Assembly: GCA_037013495.1 (NCBI GenBank)
Contig: CM072807.1
Span: forward strand, 17,177,001-17,241,000
DNA: 64,000 nt
Origin: Hippophae tibetana
Lineage: Eukaryota; Streptophyta; Magnoliopsida; Rosales; Elaeagnaceae
Direction of reading: 5' to 3'
Below are positions 42,725 through 51,780 of the stretch, in pieces. How positions within the stretch are numbered: the first letter of the stretch is position 1; each line of letters opens with the position of its first letter. A model generated the notes under the pieces. The model searched no databases and was not told where the DNA came from. It saw only the letters and a program-made list of their open reading frames with translations. A program made the translations under genes and the position numbers.

Positions 42725-42947
42725 GCGTAACATTACCTTCCCCTTTGAAATGAACCTTGTCGTCAATGTTCAATAACCATTCTTTTATTTGTTGATCAAC
42801 TTCATTATCACATTTTGAAAACTTAGGAGCAATAACAACAAATTTGACAAGCAATTGACTAGTGTTCACAGGATCACATGTCTCATTAGTTGGATTAAAT
42901 TTTGCATCTGAACTAGTATCCTTCTTGTTTTCTTGAAAGAATTTCAT
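42725..42947 (-). pseudogene. gypsy polyprotein C-terminal tail
   Basis: The 78-codon frame ends WLLNIDDKVHFKGEGNVT and lies directly before the 3' LTR. This matches the very end of Ty3/gypsy polyproteins (LEDKV..GEGNVT pattern) and shows the parent element was gypsy. Only the tail remains; pol is otherwise replaced by host sequence. Confidence 0.65.
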
Positions 42948-42989
42948 CCAATATGGAATCCAAATATGCAGTGCTCAATAATCTTTGTA

Positions 42990-44046
42990 GGACTTGTTTT
43001 GATCCATAAATGTTTTAGCATTCTTTTAGCCTTGGCTCAGTCTATTTGATAAGGATACTTCACGTTTTGGTTCTCAATTAAAAATTCAATAATTGGCCTT
43101 GGCTTAACTATCATGGTAGTTGGTACATTAATATTTAATGACAAGCCACCTTGGGAAGTTGTAAAGCTTGAATGGAAACCTCAACAACCAAGAATACCAC
43201 CACCAACATCTACAAAGCATTTTGGATTATTATGAAAAAATGACCAGTGAACTAAAAGGCATCCCAACTTTAAGGCATGTTGCCTTAAAATGATGTCCAA
43301 CACTCTTAGTGCTTCCTGTGAGTTTAATATTTAATGACAAGCCACCTTGGGAAGTTGTAAAGCTTGAATGGAAACCTCAACAGCCAAGAATACCACCACT
43401 AACATCTACAAAGCATTTTGGATTATTATGAAAAAATGACCAGTGAACTAAAAGGCATCCCAACTTTAAGGCATGTTGCCTTAAAATGATGTCCAACACT
43501 CTTAGTGCTTCCTGTGAGTTTTTTGATTCTCGACTTCGAAGGACATTACCAATGGCCCGCATGGGAATTCTTGGAATGGTGTTGACGCTTAAACCTCTTT
43601 TTATCATTCTGATTAGGGCTTTCATAACCCGTAGGGCTTAAATTTCCATTTTTTTGTTTGACAAGAACTCCTCCAATAAAATAGGGAACTCAAACTTGTT
43701 GCAAGGGAGGGCTCCAACAATGAATAACCTAATCTTTCCATCATAAGAAAATTCCTTGCCATCAAGATCATCATGGTAGATTTCATAAACCTTCTCAATA
43801 TCAATAGGTTGACCATCTTCATATGAAAGAGATACACTATAATGGAATAAATGACCATCAATGTTGGTAACATTAACTTTGTAATGGTTAGTCAATAGAG
43901 CTATTTTTTTGCCTTTAGTGCCGAGGCCATGTCTAGTAGTTGAAAAGTATAGTACTTTCTATTTGATAGTTTCAGGTGTCGTCTTTACTCGCAATAGGAC
44001 AACATCTGGAGGAATAATAAGAGGTAAGGGTGGGAAAGCATCCTTA
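42990..44046 (-). pseudogene. captured AGO4-clade Argonaute N-terminal fragment
   Basis: Read on the minus strand. It starts near the AGO N-terminus (DAFPPLPLIIPPDVV), followed by LGTKGKKIALLTNHYKVNVT. The N domain follows (DGHLFHYSVSLSYEDGQP, YHDDLDGKEFSYDGK, VGALPCNKFEF). Then the L1/DUF1785 region (ENSQEALRVLDIILRQHA-like, LLVHWSFFHNNPK, GGILGC, GFHSSF..SQGGLSLNI) ends near the start of PAZ. The VNVTN.DGH..HYSV..YEDG.P pattern is the AGO4/6/9 clade. No PAZ or PIWI (slicer) domain is present. About eight residues of the N domain are missing after EDGQP. Stops and frameshifts occur, and a 196-bp duplication disrupts the L1 part. In plants AGO4 binds 24-nt siRNAs in RNA-directed DNA methylation. 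Confidence 0.88.
43131..43518 (-). repeat. 196-bp tandem duplication inside the AGO fragment
   Basis: A unit beginning ATATTTAATGACAAGCCACC at 43131 is repeated from 43327 with only a few base differences. It duplicates the block from RVLDIILRQ through GGLSLNI. High identity between copies suggests the duplication came after capture. Confidence 0.9.
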
Positions 44047-44855
44047 GCATATGTCTCCAATATAGATGGATCAGGAGCATGAAAGATATCTGAGAGAAGG
44101 TGTGTTGTCTCTATTACCCATGTTGCAGTATCTCCCCAACCTTTCTCGAAACCCATTCCTTGCAATACATAATTAGACTCAAAATCTAGAGCTTCAAGTG
44201 GAAACTTAGAAAGATTATCCTCAGTCTTAGCTAAAGCATACTGAAGTTTGGATATACTTGTTATTCGATCGTTTAACCTTAATGCAAGCCCTTTGTATTT
44301 GTGTACTTTGAGAAAATCAAGTAATGGCATCAAATATTCCTTGTTGTGAAACATAATTGAGAAAAGGTGGTGGTTAAGGAACTAAACACCATTACTAATG
44401 GATGAAGACCGGTTCAGGCGAGGAAACGTTGCATTGAAAGGCTTAAATACAAGCTTCAATACATACTTATCACTGGCATGTCCATCAATAAGTTCTTCTT
44501 TGAATTTAAGATATTCAGTAACATTCAATTGTTCCATGCTAAGCTCAAAGACATTAGCACGAACGTATTCCCAAACATTAGGTCTTGGATGAACAACAAT
44601 TTCCACAAATGGAGTAAGAATCATAGTTTCCTGTGCACATTTGATATTTTTTGCAAATATACCATTGATGAGCTTCTGTGCTTCCTTGCTGCCAATTGTA
44701 TTCTCAAGCTCATTGATCAAGTTATGTCGTTGTAAAATCCCTTTTCCTTGCTTCACATTCCTAGAGAGGAAATAAATAAGTTTGTTATGATAAGAAAAAA
44801 AAGTATCTTCAATGTTCTCTTTAATGCTTTCTCTTGGCTCACGGTTTTGTCCATT
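44047..44855 (-). pseudogene. captured sucrose synthase N-terminal fragment
   Basis: The minus strand reads sucrose synthase from near its start (HNKLIYFLSRNVKQGKGILQ) through WEYVRANVFELSMEQLNVTE, a KFKEELIDG block, FNATFPRLNRSSSISNGV and LNDRITSISKLQYALAK to QGMGFEKGWGDTATWV and PDPSILET. That corresponds to about the first 270 residues: the regulatory N-terminal region upstream of the GT-B catalytic domain, which is absent. One nonsense codon (TAG for the usual Gln after ISNGV) and a frameshift near 44770 break it. Otherwise it is continuous without intron-like interruptions. Sucrose synthase reversibly cleaves sucrose with UDP; this piece could not. It runs straight into AGO sequence in the same frame at about 44047. 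Confidence 0.9.
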
Positions 44856-45060
44856 GGAAGACTGACTTCCATGGTGGTCACCTGTATTTTTAAAGGAGAG
44901 TCTTGTCTATGTATCAAGACATTTGAGATTCTGTTGATGGTTTCCTCAAGCTGATGCAATCATGGATTCCCACTTCTAATCATGTGAAGTTATCTTGCAA
45001 GCCTCTTAGACCAGCTTCCAACTTCTCAATTCTCTCTCAGGTTGTTACCATTTTAATCCT

Positions 45061-45072
45061 GCTCTGATACCA
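45061..45072 (-). other. tRNA-iMet primer-binding site
   Basis: On the minus strand TGGTATCAGAGC, the usual 12-base complement of the 3' end of initiator tRNA-Met, begins two bases inside the 5' LTR. It fixes element orientation and the LTR boundary. Confidence 0.9.
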
Positions 45073-45074
45073 AT

Positions 45075-45506
45075 TGATAGGTCCTAATCAAAGAAGAACA
45101 AAAAAGGGTTAAGAAGGGTGTTTTTTTGGTTATATTTTTGTTTGTCACTTTCTTTGCCATTTATCATGTTTAAATACATTCAAAAGGTAGCTAAGCGTTC
45201 GATACCCGTACAAAACATGTAGTCGACACCTGTACAAAACAGACAACTTAGTAGGCACATGGACACAAAACAAATTTACACTTGTCATGACATACATGAT
45301 ACAAAAGATAACTGTTAGGGCACTTGGTACTTGGCACTCAATAGACTTAGGTATCATTACACTTGGCACATTCATAGCAGGAAAAATCATAAGCAGCAGC
45401 TGAAGTAGAAAAGAAAATAAGTAATGGTCGAATGCAGCTTATGCATAGTGGCTACATGGTGTGCTACATGGTGGTTGGTGGTTGTGTGCATGCTGGGATT
45501 CTTTGT
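45075..45506 (-). repeat. 5' LTR of the gene-carrying retrotransposon
   Basis: About 432 bp. The minus-strand end is GGACCTATCA, directly followed by AT and the primer-binding site. Pairs with 42248-42724. Confidence 0.9.
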
Positions 45507-46402
45507 TCCTTTTTTTAATCCAATTACCAAATGACATCGTTAGTCATTAAGAATCATAAAACATAAGAATAATGTTATTTAGAATACAATCCTAATTATT
45601 TGAGATATTATAAAACCACTTAAATAATGATATGGTAATAACACATTTGATAATAATCTTTGAAGCACTTTTAAGAATAATAGACATCATATTTCGTCAC
45701 ATTAAAATGATTTTTAAAAAGCAAACCAAATGCATTTATTTTAAAATAATGAGATTCACGTGTATTATTAATTATTCTCTAAATAATATTATGGTTAGTA
45801 ATAATAAAAAATATAAGAACTTTTATAAATTGTTGCAAAACAATTACAAGCGTTTTTAGTTAATTTTTGCGAAGTGTGCAACTGATAAGTTTTTTTTTTA
45901 TAAAAGTGGTTCTAATGAAAGCCGCTTCTTACAAAACCACCCACTATTTTTGAAGTGCATCCAAACATGTTTAAGACTAAATCGTTAAGACTACCATTGA
46001 AAAAAAGCAGTGACTCGTTTATATGATTGGGGCACAATTTCCATTAAAGAGTCATATTAGCTAATTATTTTCAAAGATAAATTCTCATTGTATTTTTCTA
46101 TTTCCCCAAAGTGGGGAAAGCTTATACAAAACTTGTACTTTATTATTTGTAAATGTTAAATGAATACAAATTTATATATATATATTATTTATTATATGAC
46201 ATGTGTTAAAATTTTCTTAAAAAATGAATAATTTCATTTTTTTAAAGTTATTTTAACATATGTCATATCATAAATAACGTGAATGTAATTTCGTATCCTG
46301 CATTCCTCTCTTAATAGTTTAGAATTTTAAGGTATTCAAGATAGATTACATTTTACACGATTGATAAAATTTAGTATACTAGAGCTAGACGTGCAAAACA
46401 AT
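45507..46402. other. spacer between retrotransposon and receptor kinase
   Basis: AT-rich sequence inside the CACTA element that would hold the 3' UTR of the minus-strand kinase gene. No other feature recognised. Confidence 0.5.
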
Positions 46403-48805
46403 CTAGTCTTCCCCGAGGTAAAATATTGTGGGTTTATTGGGTTCAATAATTTCAACGGTTCCTTCAAGCATCTTAGCTACCTTACCCATTGATGGTCTCA
46501 TCTCTGGTCTACCTTGAAGGCACCACATAGCCGTTTTTACCATCCGATTGACCATATCAAAATGTGCTCTACTATCATATGAATTCTTGATCTGAGGGTC
46601 CAAAATATCTTCCACATTTACTTCTTTGAACACCTTATCAAATGCCCATTGTGGAAAATACCAATTCTCACTTTCAACTCTACTTTCTTGTACCACATTG
46701 TTCCTAACTCCACTAACAAGCTCCAACAAAACCATTCCAAAACTATAAACATCTGCTTTTGATGTTAATGACTCCATCTTAGCCCATTCAGGTGCCATAT
46801 ATCCACGAGTTCCTCTCATGTAAGACATGCTCACTCTATCTTCTTTCTTCCTCAACTTGGCCAAACCAAAATCAGACAATTTTGGACAAAAATCACCCCC
46901 TAACAATATATTTTCAGGTTTAATGTCACAATGTAAAACCCATTCCAAACACTCTTCATGCAAGTAGGCAATTGCTCGTGCTACACCAAGGCCAATTCGA
47001 TATCTAATGTTCCAATCCAAAATAGGTTTTCGTTCCATTTCTGACCCGACCTGACCCGTACAAAATAGGTACTTATCCAATGATCCATTCGAGACATACT
47101 CGTAAACTAGTATTCTTTGACCTTTCTCAGCACAAAAACCCCACAAACGAACCAAGTTGAGGTGGTGCATTCGAGCAATAATAGTAACTTCGGCCCAGAA
47201 CTCAGCATCACCACCGGTTACATTCTTCAAACACTTGACGGCCACAACACGATGATCTGACAATTCTCCTTTGTAAACATCTCCAAAACCACCTTTTCCA
47301 ATGAGATTAGAAAACCCATTAGTGGCTGCCTTGAGCTCTGCATACGTGAACCTTTTTGGCCCTCCAATGGGTAATAACTCAAGTCCAAGAGTCTGAGCTA
47401 TGTCTCTGTACCTCATATATCTTTTCAAAAACGCCGAGAAGCAAAGTACACCGGATATAAGCTCGGCAGCGAAGAGGGTACAAATGATGACTATGTTTCT
47501 TGTGGTAGTATCCGATTCATTAGGTGGTAAAGGAAGACTTATGTTGACTGGACATGTAGTTTGAAGCAATTCAGACATGCCCTTGAAATTTGTTTCATCT
47601 TTTTCTGATCTGTCGACACGAAGAAACAAAGCTGTTTCTGAGGCAGGTGACCAAAACCCATACAGTAAATTTCGGAGCTGAAGTGTACAATCACTTTGTC
47701 CGCTGTATTTGTACATAAAACCAAGACATTTGGATTCAGAGAAACATTGTGATTCACATTGGCTGAAATTCTTGACTTTGATTTTTAAACTTGTTTGATT
47801 TATACTGCCATCTGGGAAATTAACATAATCAAGACGAATAAACTTGGTTTTTTGCATATCTGTAAGTGGGATTTTTCTGGTGCACCCATGGTTTTCTAAA
47901 TCTCCATTAACAGAGCTTGGCCTAAAACCGGGTGGGCATTCACAATGAAATGAAATTGACCCATCACCAACACAGATTGAATTGGATCCACAAATTCCTT
48001 TGATTTTGCAGAGTTGATATGTTGCTTCCCAAACGACAATCCACTTCTTAGAAATTGAATCCAAACTGTAAACTCTAAGATTACCATCGTTGTCTAGTGT
48101 CAACTTTCTTGACCGATTTAAGCCAAGATCAGAACAAAAAATAGACCCACCATCTAGCTCGATTTTCCCAATAGAGTCGAGATTAATCAATGCACTGGTT
48201 GCATTCCAATAATTATTAGACGAATTGAGAAAAACCAAAGAGCTTGAATTAATGAACCTGAATTTTCCATTTTCTGAAACAAGTTGAATATTCCTTATGC
48301 TTTGATTGGCCAAGATGGTATCTGTTGGAAAAGTGAAACTTTCCCAGTTGCCAAAAATCAGATTCCCAAAATTATTGAGCAAAAGCTTTGTTGTGTTGGA
48401 ATTTTCGGAGATATTTCGAGGCCACAAATTCGAACCAGTATTAGAAGTCAAAGAAGAAGAATTGATGAGGAGGAGCTGACCAGATGAGGTGATAATGAGT
48501 GAGGCTGAACGGTTGACCGGAGATTTGGGATTAGCAGACCAAATAACAGCTTGGTGAGAGACGTTTTGGTACCAAATTGAGAAGTTGAAGAGATTCGGGT
48601 TCTTGGGTAGTGGCAAAAACCCAGCAGCGAAAATGGAATTGGGGGAGGAAAGGGTTTTGTTCTGAGATGGATGCCATGGGGAGTCGGAGAAGGAGAAGGA
48701 GGACATGGTCTGTGGGTTTTGTAGAAGTTGGGCTGAAGATAGCGGTGGTTTTGAGAAGAGAACGAAGATGAGAAACAAGAAGAGGAAAGGAGTATTGAGA
48801 GACAT
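46403..48805 (-). CDS. G-type lectin S-receptor-like serine/threonine kinase (ZmPK1-like)
   Basis: One uninterrupted 800-codon exon. A signal peptide covers about residues 1-25 (hydrophobic FLFLFLIFVLF), followed by a mannose-binding bulb-type lectin domain at about 40-160. An EGF-like Cys cluster is at about 266-310 (CGSNSICVG, CECPPGF), a PAN/apple domain at about 330-400, and a transmembrane segment at about 437-460. The kinase domain runs about 498-780, with glycine loop GKGGFGDVYKG, Lys524 in VAVK, catalytic HCD at 625-627, DFG at 645-647 and MAPEW. Cys before the catalytic Asp makes it a non-RD kinase. All key kinase residues are present. The LELLPIGGPKRFTYAELKAATNGF juxtamembrane pattern is the ZmPK1-like group, members of which are often intronless. 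Such plasma-membrane receptors take part in defence and stress signalling; no ligand can be inferred. The gene lies wholly inside the CACTA element, so it was probably captured as genomic DNA, yet no inactivating change is seen. Confidence 0.95.
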   Translation of the reverse strand: MSLNTPFLFLFLIFVLFSKPPLSSAQLLQNPQTMSSFSFSDSPWHPSQNKTLSSPNSIFAAGFLPLPKNPNLFNFSIWYQNVSHQAVIWSANPKSPVNRSASLIITSSGQLLLINSSSLTSNTGSNLWPRNISENSNTTKLLLNNFGNLIFGNWESFTFPTDTILANQSIRNIQLVSENGKFRFINSSSLVFLNSSNNYWNATSALINLDSIGKIELDGGSIFCSDLGLNRSRKLTLDNDGNLRVYSLDSISKKWIVVWEATYQLCKIKGICGSNSICVGDGSISFHCECPPGFRPSSVNGDLENHGCTRKIPLTDMQKTKFIRLDYVNFPDGSINQTSLKIKVKNFSQCESQCFSESKCLGFMYKYSGQSDCTLQLRNLLYGFWSPASETALFLRVDRSEKDETNFKGMSELLQTTCPVNISLPLPPNESDTTTRNIVIICTLFAAELISGVLCFSAFLKRYMRYRDIAQTLGLELLPIGGPKRFTYAELKAATNGFSNLIGKGGFGDVYKGELSDHRVVAVKCLKNVTGGDAEFWAEVTIIARMHHLNLVRLWGFCAEKGQRILVYEYVSNGSLDKYLFCTGQVGSEMERKPILDWNIRYRIGLGVARAIAYLHEECLEWVLHCDIKPENILLGGDFCPKLSDFGLAKLRKKEDRVSMSYMRGTRGYMAPEWAKMESLTSKADVYSFGMVLLELVSGVRNNVVQESRVESENWYFPQWAFDKVFKEVNVEDILDPQIKNSYDSRAHFDMVNRMVKTAMWCLQGRPEMRPSMGKVAKMLEGTVEIIEPNKPTIFYLGED

Positions 48806-50590
48806 GGTTTAATAAAAAAATGTTTTGTGAAATGGGCAATGGAGGTTTAAGTTTCAGACTTTGAATAGGAAGGTGTTATTCATGTATTCCCACATTAACC
48901 ACTATTATATAGTTGAAAATTCAAGATAGTTTGTATTTATTGACTTACTTAAATTAATAATTTTTATATATTATAAGAGCAATAAATACGAAAATATATT
49001 TTATCTTACCCTTATTACTTAATATTATAATATCATAAATTCTAATTTTTTATTATATTAATCTAATCTTAATTATATATTTATGTAATCATTTACACCA
49101 TAATTATATATTAGTAATTTAATAAATAAGACCCATTTTACTGGCGGCTCAAATGAATGCTGTTCATGTGGCGGCCTTGACACGTTCCTTGACTTCAATG
49201 ACTTGATATTATATATGTCTGCTTTTTTTTTTTTTGTTTTCTGGTGGATGCAATTTGATAGGATACTTTTTTTTTTAATATTGTCTTAAATAAGATGGTT
49301 TCGTTTAATTACTACACAAATTCGTACCAGTTTATATGAAACTATTATATTTTACATCCTAATTTAAAATTTTATCTAAAGTTCAATATAAGATTATTAT
49401 TTCTTATAAGGTAGAGGCAAAATGTAATTGGAAACAACCACCTTTTACCGGGTCAAATGGGATGTTTATTTATTTACTTTTTTTTTGTTCAACATCCATC
49501 GTATACTTAAAGAATATAATATTATAAAAAAATATTAAAATATAAAGATTTATGTTTTTAAATTAACATAATTTTATATATTATTAACCATTTAAAAAAA
49601 TAATACTTTGGCTCTTAATTTTTTTTATCTAAGGAAAAATAAAAATTATATGTTAAACAATTTCAGAATAACAAATTTTGTAAAATTATTGTCTTTATTT
49701 ATTTCATAGTATTATATCTTTTTTTTTACTTAATTTAAATGATAAAATATAAGAACTCAAATTTATAGTTCGAAGTCTATTTTGTAAAATCCTTGTGATT
49801 TGTATCGACACTTTTGTAAACAAAACAAAAGTTATTATTTTACTTTGTGCATATATAGGTCATTTTGTAAGGTTGATCAATCATTGCTCGATATCATATA
49901 CACAATTAAACCAAATAATTTATTCTTATAATACCTTTTGTATTTGTATATTATATGTATGTTTTGGACGCGTGTTTACATTAATTGATTATTTAAGTAT
50001 TTTTGAAGAAATATTTCTTATATAACACTAAATGAGGTTGAAGGTATGTCTTTTATCATTTAATGTAAACTTTACCTTTGAACTGAACTAACCTCAAAAG
50101 ACGTCGATTGACCTCAAATGAATGTAAATGGAACGATAGTAATTATTTTTCTTAAGCTTCTATTACCCTAACTTTATCTAGTTATGACTATGATACCAAT
50201 ATAGCCTAGGATCTACTAGGAAGGATATAGGAAAGATGATTGTATAAACATATGATTAAGAAGCAATTAAGTACCTAAAAGATAGTTATATTATTAAAGA
50301 AGGATTATATTAAGAGAGAATTATATTATAAAGATAGGGAGATTCAATCGATGCTTGAGAATTGAACGGTCTTTACTTTAAATAGGTAAAGCGAGCTCTT
50401 TACAAAACAAACTAAATTGTTAAAGCAAGAAATTATTAAAGTAAAATGTATAACTTTAATAAAGTAAATAATTCTTTAACTTTATTAAAATAGAGTATGC
50501 GTTGTTTGGCCATATGTCTGGAGACGTGTCTTAGATAAGATTCCTTTAAAAAAAATGAATTCGAATAGTCTAGAATAAGTCCTTGTCTTC
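48806..50590. other. upstream region of the receptor kinase, within CACTA
   Basis: Presumed promoter and AT-rich spacer. Small ORFs here (for example 49795-50025) look like chance frames. No transposase recognised. Confidence 0.45.
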
Positions 50591-50599
50591 TTTATCTAC

Positions 50600-51480
50600 T
50601 TTTAGTAGATTTAATCAGATTCAACCATCTAAATATCACCCAAAGATGATTCTAGATCTAATTGTTCATCTCTGTTAGGTTTGTTATTGGACATCATTCC
50701 CTTAGGTTTTTAGTTTTTCAATTAAATTTTTAAAGGAGACTTTTCCTTTGTCCTTGTTAGGAGTTATTGTTTTAAGAGTTTGAAATAGTTAGATAATTTT
50801 AAAATCTTGGAACTCAGTTGTAGGAGTTTTATCCTACCATCGTACAAAAGTTCATCTTGTAAGGCATGGGAATGTGTTTGAGAAAGTAATTAAATAATCT
50901 AGGACAATTTATTTAATAAAACAAAGAACATTAAGGCATGATCATTGTCCTATATATAATCAAAATTACTTTCTTTTAATTGATTATAGGCCTTTAAGAC
51001 TTCTATTGGAAAATATCCCAAGTTGGTCCAAAGAAGAGAACCCATTTTTGAACGAGTTGCGAAAATCATAAAACGCGTAGTAATTTTTAGTTTTAAACTG
51101 AATGTACCTTGTATGAGTTTTTTGAGGGTTTTGGTAGCATAGGGTTTGATCCATGCTTGTATATAATAAATAATCGTAAGTGATAGGTTGCATCCTACGA
51201 TTGTTATAACGTTCTCTTCTGTAGATATTAGTATCCCAATCTCCATTGGAAAGTACCCTTGTTGTTTCTATGGTAGAGAAGGCAATATGTCAATCATTTA
51301 TCATGTTATGATTTATGTCAACATAACCTATTTCTTGTAGAATAAGCTCATAAAAATCCCTCATCTTAAGGACAATATGGTATGGTATATTATCTTTGAG
51401 ATAAATGGATGCTACTTGTTCAGGTGTTTTATTTACATCTTTAGACTCTATTGTAAAGAGTCTCTTTCTTACTAACTAAG
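50600..51480 (-). pseudogene. decayed virus- or retroelement-like polyprotein fragment
   Basis: Minus-strand frames (best 51246-50950) give pieces such as RRERYNNRRMQPITYDY and GSLLWTNLGYFPIEVLKAYN. They resemble N-terminal regions of plant pararetrovirus-related or movement-domain polyproteins that I cannot name precisely. The frames overlap and are broken. It lies at the right end of the CACTA element. Treat the family assignment as tentative. Confidence 0.3.
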
Positions 51481-51780
51481 AAGATATATGAGAACCGATG
51501 GTATCAGTTACTTGTTGTACCTATGTGTCAACCGACGCTACATATAGGACATAATGTTGGTTCTACATGTCAATCAACGCTATCTACGTGTAGCGTCAGT
51601 TGATACGTAGAACTAATGCTACATCCTAAGTGTAACTTAGGCTGACACGTAGAATCGATGCTAATTTTTATAATTTTTTAATTCGATCTATCAACAAACT
51701 GGTTTAAAATTTGTTATAGGTCAATTTTGGGCAAAAATTGACTTTAAATGTTGACTTAATTGCCCTTCATTATAGTAGTG

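Larger units (their letters stand above)
42248..45506 (-). mobile_element. Bs1-like LTR retrotransposon carrying sucrose synthase and AGO4 fragments
   Basis: The minus-strand element has LTRs at 45075-45506 (5') and 42248-42724 (3'), a perfect 12-base tRNA-iMet primer-binding site TGGTATCAGAGC at 45072-45061 two bases inside the 5' LTR, and a purine-rich AAAGGGGAAGG tract just before the 3' LTR. LTR ends read TGA...TCA, although the 5' LTR start is altered. Between them are a short gag-like leader, then sucrose synthase, then AGO4-clade coding sequence, then a gypsy polyprotein C-terminal tail (DKVHFKGEGNVT type). No protease, RT or integrase core remains. Host pieces lie in the element's own orientation. 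A target duplication was not found. LTRs differ at many sites, so the insertion is not recent. Confidence 0.88.
38852..51780 (+). mobile_element. 12.9-kb CACTA (En/Spm-type) transposon
   Basis: The left end starts CACTACTACAATAAAG at 38852. The right end, read as reverse complement from 51780, starts CACTACTATAATGAAG: 14 of the first 16 bases match. Both flanks are AAA (38849-38851 and 51781-51783), the 3-bp target duplication expected of CACTA elements. The two flanks are halves of one viral insertion. Subterminal motifs occur near both ends, for example AAGTTGGCTATTAGCCGACTT at about 38885 on the left and repeated GTCAACCGACGCTAC/GTCAATCAACGCTA-like units at 51525-51650 on the right. I see no TNP1/TNP2-like transposase, so it is non-autonomous. 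Contents are non-coding DNA, a nested LTR retrotransposon carrying host gene pieces, an intact receptor kinase gene and a decayed polyprotein-like fragment. Strand is arbitrary. Confidence 0.88.
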
